DNA from: Pseudomonas viridiflava
GTDB lineage: Bacteria; Pseudomonadota; Gammaproteobacteria; Pseudomonadales; Pseudomonadaceae
NCBI RefSeq assembly: GCF_900590755.1
Contig: NZ_UUOC01000035.1
Location: 1-64,000, forward strand
Length of the DNA: 64,000 nucleotides
Reading direction: 5' to 3'
Shown here: positions 43,967-52,814 of the stretch, piece by piece
How positions within the stretch are numbered: position 1 is the stretch's first letter
Layout: the number at the start of each line of letters is the position of its first letter
Notes under the pieces: model-generated
Told to the model about the DNA's origin: nothing
Database searches by the model: none
Seen by the model: the letters and a program-made list of their open reading frames with translations, nothing else
Program-made: the position numbers and the translations under genes

Positions 43967-45045
43967 TGATTGCCAACCCAATTGAGCATCAAGCTCCTGA
44001 CCACGACGCCAGCGCTGCGTTGCTGGACCAGGTCAATCAAGCCTTGCAGGGCGGGACGCCATTGCGCATTCAGGGCGGTAACAGCAAAGCTTTTCTGGGC
44101 CGGGAAGTCGCCGGTGAAATCCTCGATACCCGGGTTCACAGCGGCATCGTCAGTTACGACCCGACAGAGCTGGTGATCACCGCCCGCGCGGGTACACCCT
44201 TGCAGGAACTCTGTGCAGCACTGGACGCAGCCGGGCAAATGCTGCCCTGCGAGCCCCCGCATTTCGGCGAGGCCACGGTGGGCGGGATGATCGCTGCCGG
44301 GCTGTCCGGGCCGCGTCGCCCCTGGGCCGGTTCGGTGCGCGACTTCGTGTTGGGCACCCGGGTCATTACCGGCCACGGCAAGCATCTGCGTTTTGGCGGC
44401 GAGGTGATGAAAAACGTCGCCGGTTACGATGTGTCGCGCCTGATGGCGGGCAGCTTCGGCTGCCTGGGCGTGCTGACCGAAGTCTCCCTGAAAGTCCTGC
44501 CCAAACCGCGCTTGTGCGCCAGCATCGCTCTGGAAATGGACAACCGCCGCGCCCTGGCCTGCCTCGCGGAATGGGGCCAGCAGCCGATGCCCATCAGTGC
44601 CGCCAGTTTTGAAAACGGCCTGTTGCGCCTGCGCCTGGAAGGCGGAGAAGGTTCAGTGGCTGCGGCCCATGAGCGGCTGGGGGGCGAACGGATTGACCCG
44701 AGCTATTGGCAGGATTTGAACGAACAGCAGCTGGATTTTTTTCGCGATGAGGCGCCGCTGTGGCGTTTATCAGTCCCGAACAATACCGGCGTGCTGGACC
44801 TGCCCGGTGAACAACTGATCGATTGGGCGGGCGCACAACGCTGGCTGAAATCCTCTGCCGACGCGGCAACGATTCGTGCAGTGCTCAGCTCGGCTGGCGG
44901 CCATGCTATCTGCTACAGCCGTGGTCAGCAGGACAGTCCCTTTCAGCCGCTGCCCGAACCTCTGTTGCGTTACCACCGCCAGCTCAAGGCTCAACTCGAC
45001 CCCCAAGGGATTTTCAACCCGGGGCGGATGTACGCGGAGATCTGA
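43966..45045 (+). CDS. glcE: Glycolate oxidase FAD-binding subunit GlcE
   Basis: 359 residues with one FAD_binding_4 domain: RIQGGNSKAFLGR, PPHFGEATVGGMIAAGLSG and GGEVMKNVAGYDVSRLM are typical. It lacks the full C-terminal oxidase domain of GlcD and ends GIFNPGRMYAEI. It starts in a TGATG overlap with glcD and is followed after 2 bases by glcF. The longer frame over its 3' end belongs to glcF's reading frame and is not a separate gene. Confidence 0.95.
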   Translation: MIANPIEHQAPDHDASAALLDQVNQALQGGTPLRIQGGNSKAFLGREVAGEILDTRVHSGIVSYDPTELVITARAGTPLQELCAALDAAGQMLPCEPPHFGEATVGGMIAAGLSGPRRPWAGSVRDFVLGTRVITGHGKHLRFGGEVMKNVAGYDVSRLMAGSFGCLGVLTEVSLKVLPKPRLCASIALEMDNRRALACLAEWGQQPMPISAASFENGLLRLRLEGGEGSVAAAHERLGGERIDPSYWQDLNEQQLDFFRDEAPLWRLSVPNNTGVLDLPGEQLIDWAGAQRWLKSSADAATIRAVLSSAGGHAICYSRGQQDSPFQPLPEPLLRYHRQLKAQLDPQGIFNPGRMYAEI

Positions 45046-45047
45046 CC

Positions 45048-46265
45048 ATGCAGACGACACTCAGCCCTCAAGCCCGATTGCTGCCCAGAGCCGAAGAAGC
45101 CGAAAGTATTCTGCGCAGCTGTGTGCACTGCGGATTCTGCAACGCCACCTGCCCCACCTATCAACTGCTGGGCGACGAACTGGACGGCCCGCGTGGGCGT
45201 ATTTACCTGATCAAGCAAGTGCTGGAAGGCAACGAGGTCACCGAGAAAACTCAACTGCATCTGGACCGCTGTCTGTCGTGCCGCAACTGCGAAACCACCT
45301 GCCCGTCCGGGGTGGATTATCACAATCTGCTGGATATCGGCCGCGCCGTAGTGGACGCCGCCGTGCCCCGTTCTCCTGGCCAACGGCTGCTGCGTGAAGG
45401 GTTGCGCAAGGTGGTGCCCAACGCGACCTTGTTCAAATCCCTGACTCAACTGGGTAATACCTTCAGGCCACTGCTGCCCGACAGCCTGAAAAGCAAACTG
45501 CCCGCCGATATAACCCCGGCAAAAGCCCGCCCGGCCGTGCGCCATGCCCGCCAAGTGTTGCTACTCGAAGGCTGCGTGCAACCCGGCCTTTCGCCCAACA
45601 CCAATGCGGCCACGGCACGGGTGCTGGATCGGCTGGGGATCAGCGTCAAGCCCATCGCTGAAGCCGGTTGTTGTGGCGCGGTGGATTACCATCTCAACGC
45701 CCAGGATGCCGGGCTTGAGCGTGCCCGGCGCAATATCGATGCGTGGTGGCCGGGCATAGAGAACGGCACGCTGGCCATTGTCCAGACCGCCAGTGGTTGC
45801 GGGGCCTTCGTCAAGGATTATGCGCACTTGCTCAGCCACGACCCGGCTTACGCCGCCAAGGCGCTAAGGGTCAGCGAGCTGGCCAAGGATCTAGTAGAAG
45901 TGCTGCGCGATGAGCCCCTGGAAAACCTTGATATCCAGGGTGATCTGCGCCTGGCCTTCCACTGTCCCTGCACTTTGCAGCACGCGCAGAAACTCGCCGG
46001 TGCCGTAGAAAGTGTATTGTTGCGCCTGGGTTTCAACCTCAGCGCCGTGCCGGATGGACATTTGTGTTGCGGTTCGGCAGGCACCTACTCGATCACTCAG
46101 CCGGTGCTTGCCCGGCAGTTGCGTGACAACAAGATGAACGCGCTGGAAAGCGGCAACCCGCAAGTCATTGCCACGGCGAATATCGGTTGCCAGACCCACC
46201 TGAGCGGCGCCGGGCGCACCCCGGTGCGGCATTGGATCGAATTGATTGAAGAAGCATTGCCCTGA
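45048..46265 (+). CDS. glcF: Glycolate oxidase iron-sulfur subunit GlcF
   Basis: 405 residues with two 4Fe-4S motifs, CVHCGFCNATCP and CLSCRNCETTCP, then two Cys-rich CCG domains (EAGCCGAVDYHL and LCCGSAGTYS). It passes electrons from the GlcDE flavin to the membrane quinone pool. The start at 45048 (MQTTLSPQARLL) lies 2 bases after glcE; an open frame from 44823 runs through the glcE coding region and is spurious. The length matches E. coli GlcF (407). Confidence 0.95.
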   Translation: MQTTLSPQARLLPRAEEAESILRSCVHCGFCNATCPTYQLLGDELDGPRGRIYLIKQVLEGNEVTEKTQLHLDRCLSCRNCETTCPSGVDYHNLLDIGRAVVDAAVPRSPGQRLLREGLRKVVPNATLFKSLTQLGNTFRPLLPDSLKSKLPADITPAKARPAVRHARQVLLLEGCVQPGLSPNTNAATARVLDRLGISVKPIAEAGCCGAVDYHLNAQDAGLERARRNIDAWWPGIENGTLAIVQTASGCGAFVKDYAHLLSHDPAYAAKALRVSELAKDLVEVLRDEPLENLDIQGDLRLAFHCPCTLQHAQKLAGAVESVLLRLGFNLSAVPDGHLCCGSAGTYSITQPVLARQLRDNKMNALESGNPQVIATANIGCQTHLSGAGRTPVRHWIELIEEALP

Positions 46266-46304
46266 ACCTTTTACGACCTTCTTTTACAAGCATGGGAGCA
46301 CTCG

Positions 46305-46706
46305 ATGAAAACCAAAGCTGTTCTGACCCAGACCGAAGTGACACAAATCCTCGCCGCCGCGCGCCAGGATGCCATCAGCAACAACTGGGCTGTTTCCATT
46401 GCGGTGGTCGATGACGGCGGGCATCTGCTGGGTTTCGAGCGCCTGGACGGTGCCTCGCCCATCAGCAGCTACATCGGCGTTGAAAAGGCTCGCACTGCCG
46501 CGCTGGGTCGCCGTGAATCAAAAAGTTACGAAGAATCGGTCAACGGCGGACGTACCGCGTTCCTTTCCGCACCGCTGCTGACCTCTCTGGAAGGTGGCGT
46601 GCCAGTGATTTTCGACGGTCAGGTAATCGGCGCCGTGGGTGTGTCCGGTGTGCAAGCCGCGCAGGACGCACAAGTGGCCAAGGCCGGCGTTGCAGCCATC
46701 GGCTGA
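46305..46706 (+). CDS. glcG: GlcG/HbpS heme-binding-like protein
   Basis: 133-residue protein of the GlcG/HbpS (DUF336) family, a single-domain PAS-like fold that in related proteins binds heme or is linked to oxidised small diols. It has VVDDGGHLLGFERLDGA and GVSGVQAAQDAQVAKAG. No signal peptide is present. It is the last gene of the glc operon, 39 bases after glcF with GGGAGCACTCG upstream. Its role in glycolate use is not established. Confidence 0.9.
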   Translation: MKTKAVLTQTEVTQILAAARQDAISNNWAVSIAVVDDGGHLLGFERLDGASPISSYIGVEKARTAALGRRESKSYEESVNGGRTAFLSAPLLTSLEGGVPVIFDGQVIGAVGVSGVQAAQDAQVAKAGVAAIG

Positions 46707-46719
46707 ATGCATCATAAAT

Positions 46720-46793
46720 TGTAGGAGCTGCCGAAGGCTGCGAATGGCGGGTTAACAGGAAGAACGCTTTCGCAGCCATCGGCAGCCCCTACA
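46720..46793. repeat. REP doublet, class A
   Basis: Inverted pair of the class A core just after glcG; the right unit has point changes (GCCATCGGCAGCCCCTACA). It separates the glc operon from pssA. Confidence 0.85.
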
Positions 46794-46877
46794 GAACTAC
46801 ATGATCTGCTCACCCACGACCAACCCGCTTCTCTCGTGTAAGCTCACAGGCTGTTGGTTTAACCCTTCGAGAGGCTT

Positions 46878-48221
46878 ATGCGGTCCAACTTCCGACGCTC
46901 CACCCTTGCAGCGCTGCGCGGTTTTGCCTTGCCCGGCGATGCGATCACCATCCTGCCCACCGCTGCCGACTACCGCCGCTGCCTGCTGGAGAAGATTGCT
47001 TCGGCCACCCAGCGCATCTACGTCGTCGCCCTGTATCTGCAGCAGGACGAAGCCGGTCAGGAGATTCTCGACGCACTCTATGCCGCCAAGGCCGCCAACC
47101 CTGCGCTGGACGTGGTGGTGCTGGTGGACTGGTTCCGGGCGCAACGCGGGCTGATCGGGGCCGGACGTCAGGCGGGAAACTCCACCTGGTATCAGGCACA
47201 GAACCTGGAATACGACGAGGAAGTCCCGGTCTACGGCGTGCCGGTGCAGACACGGGAGCTGTTCGGCGTATTGCACTTGAAGGGCAGCGTGATTGATGAC
47301 TGCGTGATCTACAGCGGCGCCAGCATCAACAACGTTTACCTGCACAAGCTGGACAAATACCGTCTGGATCGCTACCACGTCCTGCACAGCAAGGCCCTCG
47401 CCGATACCTTCCAGAACATGGTGCAACGGGACATTCTGCCCTCCAGCGCCGTGCATCGCCTGGACCTGCCGTCGCCGCCCACGTCACGCAGCCTGCGCAG
47501 TGAAATCCGCGCCTTTCGCAATCATCTCAAGCGCACCACTTACGACACTCCGGACGGGGTGGAGCAAAACGGTGAGCTGCGGGTCATCCCGCTGCTGGGC
47601 GTCGGCCCGCGTAATCCGCTCAACCGCACCATCATCGACCTGATCGCTGCCAGCAAAACCCGGCTGACCATCTGCACGCCGTATTTCAACGTGCCCCTGG
47701 CGGTCAAACGCGAGATCAATCGCGCCCTCAAGCGCGGCGTGCGGGTGGACATCATCATTGGCGACAAGACCGCCAATGACTTCTTCATCCCCGCCGATGA
47801 ACCGTTCAAAGTGATTTCAGCCCTGCCGTACTTGTACGAAATCAGCCTGCGCCGCTTTGCCCAGAAGCATCAGGGCGACATCGCCAAACACAAGCTGAAC
47901 CTGCACCTGTGGAAGCACGGCGACAATACTTTTCACCTCAAGGGCATGTGGATCGATGATCGCTACACCCTGCTGACCGGTAACAACCTGAACCCACGGG
48001 CGTTCAATCTGGACCTGGAAAACGGCCTGCTGATCGATGACCCCAAAGGCGAATGGATCACGCCACGGGAAACCGAACTCGATCAGTTGATGCTCAACAC
48101 CCATCGGGTCGGCAAATACGATGAGCTGGATACCCTCAACGAGTATCCTGTGGCGGTGCGAACGTTTCTGCGCCGGGTCAGTCGGGTAAGGGCTGAGCGG
48201 TTGTTGTATCGCATCCTATAA
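46878..48221 (+). CDS. pssA: CDP-diacylglycerol-serine O-phosphatidyltransferase (PLD type)
   Basis: 447-residue phospholipase-D-fold enzyme close in length to E. coli PssA (451). Two HKD-like motifs are seen: LHLKGSVIDD with YSGASINN, and FHLKGMWIDD with LTGNNLNPRAF. It makes phosphatidylserine from CDP-diacylglycerol and serine, the first step to phosphatidylethanolamine, at the membrane surface. GAGAGGCTT precedes the ATG. Monocistronic, between two REP elements. Confidence 0.94.
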   Translation: MRSNFRRSTLAALRGFALPGDAITILPTAADYRRCLLEKIASATQRIYVVALYLQQDEAGQEILDALYAAKAANPALDVVVLVDWFRAQRGLIGAGRQAGNSTWYQAQNLEYDEEVPVYGVPVQTRELFGVLHLKGSVIDDCVIYSGASINNVYLHKLDKYRLDRYHVLHSKALADTFQNMVQRDILPSSAVHRLDLPSPPTSRSLRSEIRAFRNHLKRTTYDTPDGVEQNGELRVIPLLGVGPRNPLNRTIIDLIAASKTRLTICTPYFNVPLAVKREINRALKRGVRVDIIIGDKTANDFFIPADEPFKVISALPYLYEISLRRFAQKHQGDIAKHKLNLHLWKHGDNTFHLKGMWIDDRYTLLTGNNLNPRAFNLDLENGLLIDDPKGEWITPRETELDQLMLNTHRVGKYDELDTLNEYPVAVRTFLRRVSRVRAERLLYRIL

Positions 48222-48234
48222 ACACCACTTCCCC

Positions 48235-48312
48235 TGTAGGAGCGAACTTGTTCGCGAGGCGATATTGCGGTTCACGCAGGAACATCGTCTCGCCAACAAG
48301 TTGGCTCCTACA
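48235..48312. repeat. REP-like inverted pair, class D
   Basis: TGTAGGAGCGAACTTGTTCG at the left and a reverse-complement arm ending AAGTTGGCTCCTACA at the right. This is the only class D copy. It lies between pssA and the MFS gene, and its right part is covered by a spurious 5' extension of the MFS reading frame. Confidence 0.85.
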
Positions 48313-48348
48313 AGTGATGCGCCTAAGAGCTACCCCAGGACCCCCACC

Positions 48349-49662
48349 ATGCCCTCTGCAAACCCAGCGGCCGCGCCGACCGAAAGTCCCGCGCCGATCA
48401 AGGCGATGTACCGCAAGATCACCTGGAAGCTGATCCCGTTCCTGTGTTTTTGCTATCTGGCGGCGTATATGGACCGGATCAATATCGGTTTCGCCAAACT
48501 GCAAATGCTCGACCAGTTGCAGTTCAGCGAAACGGCGTTCGGGCTCGGCGCGGGTCTGTTCTTTGTCGGCTACATCCTCTTTGAGGTGCCGAGTAATCTG
48601 GTGCTGGAGCGAGTCGGCGCACGGCTGTGGATTGCCCGGATCATGATCACCTGGGGCCTGCTATCGGCCTGCACGATGCTGGTGACCACGCCCATGCAGT
48701 TTTATCTGGTGAGGTTTTTCCTCGGTGTCGCCGAGGCCGGATTTCTACCAGGCGTGTTGTTTTACCTGACCACCTGGTTCCCCACCTACCGACGCGGACG
48801 CATCATCGCCCTGTTCATGATCGGTCTGCCGCTGTCCAGCGTAGTGGGCGGCCCGTTGTCCGGCTGGATCATGAGCCACTTCGATCACAGCGCCGGCCTG
48901 CGTGGCTGGCAATGGCTGTTCCTGCTGGAAGCGCTGCCCAGCGTACTGCTTGGCATCCTGGCATTCTGGGCGCTGCCCAATAACCACAAGGAAGCGCGCT
49001 GGATGAGTCCGGCAGAAAGCACTTTGCTGGAGCAAGAACTGCAGCAGGACGAGGCCACCGGCAAGGACAGCAAGCACAGTTTTCGCGATGGGTTCTTCGA
49101 CGTGAAAGTGTGGATGCTGGGGGGCATCGATTTTTCGATTCTGCTCAGCGCCTACGCCATGGGCTTCTGGATGCCTACCTTCATTCGCAATGCTGGCGTG
49201 GTGGACACCTTCCATATCGGCATCCTGACCGCCCTGCCCAGTGTCGCGGCGTTGCTGGGCATGTTGCTGATTGGTGCCAGCTCGGACCGCCATCGCGAGC
49301 GGCGCTGGCACATCATCGTGCCGTTTCTGATCGGTTCTGCGGCCATGGCGGGCAGCACGTTCTTCACCCACGACCTGGTGGCAACCGTGGTGCTGTTTGC
49401 CATTGCTTCAGCGGCCATTATTGGCGCCGTGCCGGTGTTCTTCAGCTTGCCGGCCACCTTTCTCAAGGGCCGGGCAGCCGCAACGGGGTTCGCCCTTGCC
49501 TGCTCGCTGGCGAACATCGCCGGGCTGGTGAGTAATTCGCTGATGGGCATCGCGATCGACGTCACCGGCAGCAGCGCGGGTGCGATGTGGTTCTTTGCCG
49601 GATGCCTGATTCTCAGTTGTTTTCTGGTTATTGGGTTGCCGGCGAAGCTGGTTAATCGCTGA
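48349..49662 (+). CDS. MFS transporter, anion:cation symporter type
   Basis: 437 residues with 12 predicted membrane helices, ACS family of the major facilitator superfamily (phthalate, tartrate, hexuronate carriers). Typical are FLCFCYLAAYMDRINIGFA in helix 1, LFEVPSNLVLERVGAR, and RFFLGVAEAGFLPG after helix 4. It probably imports a small organic acid by proton symport. The ATG at 48349 has AGGA 9 bases upstream; the frame open from 48265 reads through the REP. No enzyme genes adjoin it, so the substrate stays open. Confidence 0.88.
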   Translation: MPSANPAAAPTESPAPIKAMYRKITWKLIPFLCFCYLAAYMDRINIGFAKLQMLDQLQFSETAFGLGAGLFFVGYILFEVPSNLVLERVGARLWIARIMITWGLLSACTMLVTTPMQFYLVRFFLGVAEAGFLPGVLFYLTTWFPTYRRGRIIALFMIGLPLSSVVGGPLSGWIMSHFDHSAGLRGWQWLFLLEALPSVLLGILAFWALPNNHKEARWMSPAESTLLEQELQQDEATGKDSKHSFRDGFFDVKVWMLGGIDFSILLSAYAMGFWMPTFIRNAGVVDTFHIGILTALPSVAALLGMLLIGASSDRHRERRWHIIVPFLIGSAAMAGSTFFTHDLVATVVLFAIASAAIIGAVPVFFSLPATFLKGRAAATGFALACSLANIAGLVSNSLMGIAIDVTGSSAGAMWFFAGCLILSCFLVIGLPAKLVNR

Positions 49663-49685
49663 AGCAGCGGAGACCGCAGATCTAC

Positions 49686-49773
49686 TGTAGGAGTGAGCTT
49701 GCTCGCGATAGCGTCAGTCCAGACGGTAATTTATAAATAGACAAATCGCATCGCGAGCAAGCTCACTCCTACA
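49686..49773. repeat. REP-like inverted pair, class E
   Basis: TGTAGGAGTGAGCTTGCTCG at the left and its reverse complement at the right, about 40 bases apart, downstream of the MFS gene. A second, partly decayed class E pair lies at 56401-56487. Confidence 0.88.
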
Positions 49774-49821
49774 GGGTTCCATGTTGGATGCTAGACCGTG
49801 CCCAATCTCCTACAAACATTG

Positions 49822-50796
49822 CTAACCCACCAAATCAATCAACTGCTCGCGTTGCGCATCGGTCAACATCGGCCCGAAGCCCGCACCGGCGTTATCGACC
49901 ATGTAGCGCGGGTTGCCGGTGCCGGGGATGACGCAGGTCACCGCCGGGTGCGCCAGCAAGAACTTCAGCGCCAGCTGCGCCCAGCTGTTGACCTGCACCT
50001 GTGCTGCCCAGCCCGGCAGCGGTTTATCTTTCAATCGCCCAAGCAGCCCGCCTCCACCAAACGGCCGATTGCAGATCACCGCCACACCCCTCTCGCGACA
50101 TAGCGGCAAGATGCGCTTCTCCACCGCACGATCATCCAGCGCATAGTTGATCTGCAGAAAGTCCAGCTGCTCGGCTTTAAGCACCGCCTCCACGTCATCG
50201 TAGGCCGACGAGGTGTAATGAGTGATACCGACGTAGCGGATGCGGCCTTCTTCTTTCCACTGGCGCAATGTCGGCAGATGGGTTTTCCAATCCAGCAGAT
50301 TGTGGATCTGCATTAAATCGATGCGGTCGGTTTGCAGCAGTTTGAATGACTGCTCCATCTGCTCAATGCCTTCCTTGCGCCCTCGGGTCCAGACCTTCGT
50401 GGCGAGGAACGCTGGGGAGCGAGGTTGATGGATCGACAACAATTCGCCGGTGGTCTGTTCTGCGCGGCCGTACATGGGCGAGCTGTCGATCACCGTGCCG
50501 CCTTTCTCGAACAGCGCATCCAGCACGCCGGGCAGGCTTTTATAGGCAGCGCTGGAGGTCGCGACATCAAAGCCGCGATAGGTTCCCAGCCCGACCACAG
50601 GCAGCGGTTCGTTGCTGGATGGAATGGCCCGAGTCAGCATGGTCTTGCCTCCTGTTCCCAGTACCGACGGCGCTGTCGGCGAAGGGATAGTGGGCGGCCT
50701 GGCCTGCGCGGCGGCCGAGTCGAGAGTGAAAACTGCCGAAACGCCGGCAGCCAGGGTGAGTATTCGTCTGCGTGTAAAAACAGCCGGGTGAGTCAT
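49822..50796 (-). CDS. Aldo/keto reductase with Tat-type signal
   Basis: 324 residues. The N-terminus MTHPAVFTRRRILTLAAG has a twin-arginine motif followed by a hydrophobic stretch and a cleavage-like AQA, so export by Tat is likely. The rest is an aldo/keto reductase barrel: VVGLGTYRGFDV, TVIDSSPMYGRAE (catalytic Asp and Tyr), FLATKVW (Lys) and LMQIHNLLDW (His). The catalytic tetrad is intact. A folded NADPH-binding enzyme exported by Tat is unusual but recurs in pseudomonads; the substrate is unknown. Confidence 0.87.
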   Translation of the reverse strand: MTHPAVFTRRRILTLAAGVSAVFTLDSAAAQARPPTIPSPTAPSVLGTGGKTMLTRAIPSSNEPLPVVGLGTYRGFDVATSSAAYKSLPGVLDALFEKGGTVIDSSPMYGRAEQTTGELLSIHQPRSPAFLATKVWTRGRKEGIEQMEQSFKLLQTDRIDLMQIHNLLDWKTHLPTLRQWKEEGRIRYVGITHYTSSAYDDVEAVLKAEQLDFLQINYALDDRAVEKRILPLCRERGVAVICNRPFGGGGLLGRLKDKPLPGWAAQVQVNSWAQLALKFLLAHPAVTCVIPGTGNPRYMVDNAGAGFGPMLTDAQREQLIDLVG

Positions 50797-50962
50797 GGGA
50801 TTCCCCTTGCCTGTTTGTGCGAGCCCTTTGCGACTGATGAATGATCGACCCGGATTTGCCGAGCCGGTTCACAACCGTTGGTGTGATTGAAGGTCACGCC
50901 ACGGGAACGACCCGCTGCGCCGGTACGTCTGACCTGTATCGACTCACACAAGGTACAACGCA

Positions 50963-51265
50963 ATGGACAAGACGATCACCGTGGATCAACTGGCTACCAC
51001 TGACCTTAGATCAATCAACGAGATATGGCTCGGCGGGACCCATACGCAGCTGTGCCTGTGGCGTGGCGAACAAGTGTTCAGCCACGACATGATGAGCGAA
51101 GGCACCCATGACCAGAATGCCCGTCGCCTGTGCCTGCAACTGGTGAACCCGGATGATCAGGCGGCCCTTGCCAGCGTCGAGGCGATCGTGCGCGAGCGCC
51201 TGGAAAAGATGGGCATGGCGGGTGAGTTTTATCCGGCGGAGGATGTGGATACGCATCAACTCTGA
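50963..51265 (+). CDS. Hypothetical 100-aa protein
   Basis: 100 residues beginning MDKTITVDQLATTDLRSINEI and ending EFYPAEDVDTHQL. No signal, membrane segment or known motif is visible; the protein looks like a small soluble alpha/beta protein. AAGG lies 9 bases before the ATG, and codon use is like that of its neighbours, so it is probably a real gene. Divergent from the aldo/keto reductase and followed by a REP pair. Confidence 0.6.
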   Translation: MDKTITVDQLATTDLRSINEIWLGGTHTQLCLWRGEQVFSHDMMSEGTHDQNARRLCLQLVNPDDQAALASVEAIVRERLEKMGMAGEFYPAEDVDTHQL

Positions 51266-51276
51266 CAGTCAAGAAT

Positions 51277-51349
51277 TGTAGGAGCTGCCGGAGGCTGCGA
51301 AGGCGGGCTGTCTGACCCACCGCTTTCGCAGCCTTCGGCAGCTCCTACA
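51277..51349. repeat. REP doublet, class A
   Basis: Inverted pair of the class A core in the space between the convergent 100-aa gene and ku. Confidence 0.9.
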
Positions 51350-51371
51350 GGGGCCGCGCATCTGAAAAATC

Positions 51372-52274
51372 TCACGACGCCTTGGTGGTCTTCTTGCGCG
51401 GTGGCGCTCGGCGTTTGGCCGGCGCTTTCTCCGGCTCGGCTTTGCTGGGACTCGCCGCTTTTGCCGGTTTTTTGCTGACTGATCCTTTACCGGCAAGGCT
51501 GCGTTTAAGCAGTTCGGTGAGGTCAATGACGTCGGCGCTTTTACGTTCGCCCTCGTCGGTGTCCGTCTCGACACTTTCGATCTTGCCTTCCCGGGCCTTG
51601 GTTTCCACCAGTTGCATGATTTGCTCCTGGAAGGTGTCGCGGTACTCGTCCGGCGACCAGTCGGCGCTCATGTCTTCGACCAGACGCTTGGCCATGGCCA
51701 ATTCGCTCTTGTTGAGCTTCACATCGGTCACTGCTTCCGTGAGCTCCAGGGTGTCCAGACCTCGCACCTCCGAAGGCCAGCGCAACAGCACCAGCACCAT
51801 CGCGGACTCTATGGGCATCACCGCTGCCAGGTGCTGCTTGGTATGCAGTACCACATTGGCCAAGGCGACTTTTTTGGTCTGAGCGAGGGTTTCGCGCAAC
51901 AACGCATAAACCTTCTCGCCGCGCTTGTCCGGCGCAAGGTAGTAAGGGGTTTCGATGTTTTGCAGGGGGATTTGCTGGCCGTCGACAAAACCGAAAATCT
52001 CGATGGTCTGGGTCGACTTGGGGTGGGCGGCGCGGATCTCCTCCTCGCTAAGCACGACGTATTGCCCCTTCTCGTACTGCACGCCCTTGACGATATTCTC
52101 CTTGGTCATTTCCTTGCCGGTGACTTTGTTGATCCGCTTGTACCCCACCGGGTCCATGCTGCGCTTGTCCAGCCAGTCGAAATCGACGCCTTGCGAAGAC
52201 GTCGCCGACACCAGCGCGACGGGGATATGCACCAGCCCAAAACTGATCGCGCCTTTCCAGATTGCCCTGGCCAT
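51372..52274 (-). CDS. ku: Non-homologous end-joining protein Ku
   Basis: 300-residue bacterial Ku. It begins MARAIWKGAISFGLVHIPVA, the conserved Ku start, and holds the core DNA-encircling beta-barrel domain (about 1-250). A basic Lys/Pro/Ala-rich tail (about 255-300, rich in KKPAK and KRRAPP) would bind DNA and the ligase partner. Homodimeric Ku holds broken ends and recruits LigD. No ligD is in the window, so the partner would be encoded elsewhere. The RAYT gene lies 87 bases upstream on the same strand. Confidence 0.95.
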   Translation of the reverse strand: MARAIWKGAISFGLVHIPVALVSATSSQGVDFDWLDKRSMDPVGYKRINKVTGKEMTKENIVKGVQYEKGQYVVLSEEEIRAAHPKSTQTIEIFGFVDGQQIPLQNIETPYYLAPDKRGEKVYALLRETLAQTKKVALANVVLHTKQHLAAVMPIESAMVLVLLRWPSEVRGLDTLELTEAVTDVKLNKSELAMAKRLVEDMSADWSPDEYRDTFQEQIMQLVETKAREGKIESVETDTDEGERKSADVIDLTELLKRSLAGKGSVSKKPAKAASPSKAEPEKAPAKRRAPPRKKTTKAS

Positions 52275-52361
52275 CGCCTGATTCCTTATATGAGGTATCT
52301 AAAGGTGACCGGGGCGATGGGGGAAAAGTTTCGAGGGGAGTGACGGGGGGTGGGGTGGACC

Positions 52362-52814
52362 TCAGATCCAGACAGCATCCCAAAGAGGGTAATCGCCAAC
52401 TTTCGTCACAAGGCCCGCCCGCAATGGGTTAGCAACGATGTAGCGCGCAGCTTTTTGCAAGTCCTCGTCACGGCGCAATGCACGGTCGTAATAGCCTCTC
52501 TGCCAAAGGGGACCTTCATATCCAAAAGTACGTTTGACTGAATTACTACTTCTTGCCTTTACGCGGCACATGAGCTTGGACAAACTTTCGTTGCGTAACT
52601 CGATAAGCCAGTGGAAATGATCGGGCATCACCACCCAGGCCATAGAGTGAACCCACCCGGATTGCTCTGCTGAACGGAACTGCTCCACGACTAGACGCCC
52701 AACTCTCCAATCGCGAAAAACCGGATCCCGCCCATTCACGACCGCAGTGAGAATGTAGAAACTACCAACTTGCGAATAGCGGCCATTGCGCAAATGTTTC
52801 CCATGAAATTTCAT
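52362..52814 (-). mobile_element. REP-associated tyrosine transposase (RAYT)
   Basis: 150-residue Y1-type HUH nuclease of the RAYT (TnpA_REP, IS200/IS605-related) family. The HUH motif is MPDHFHWL with His66 and His68; the catalytic Tyr is Tyr105 or Tyr106 in WQRGYYDRAL; NPLRAGLV closes the domain. Such enzymes cut and rejoin single-stranded REP hairpins and are thought to spread REP elements. It is full length with an intact GGGAGG ribosome site, so it is probably active. A class A REP pair lies 96 bases upstream, suggesting that class A is the family it acts on. Confidence 0.92.

Noticed and set aside
44823..45047. 75-codon upstream extension of glcF
   Set aside because: It lies entirely within glcE in another frame; the ATG at 45048 matches the family start.
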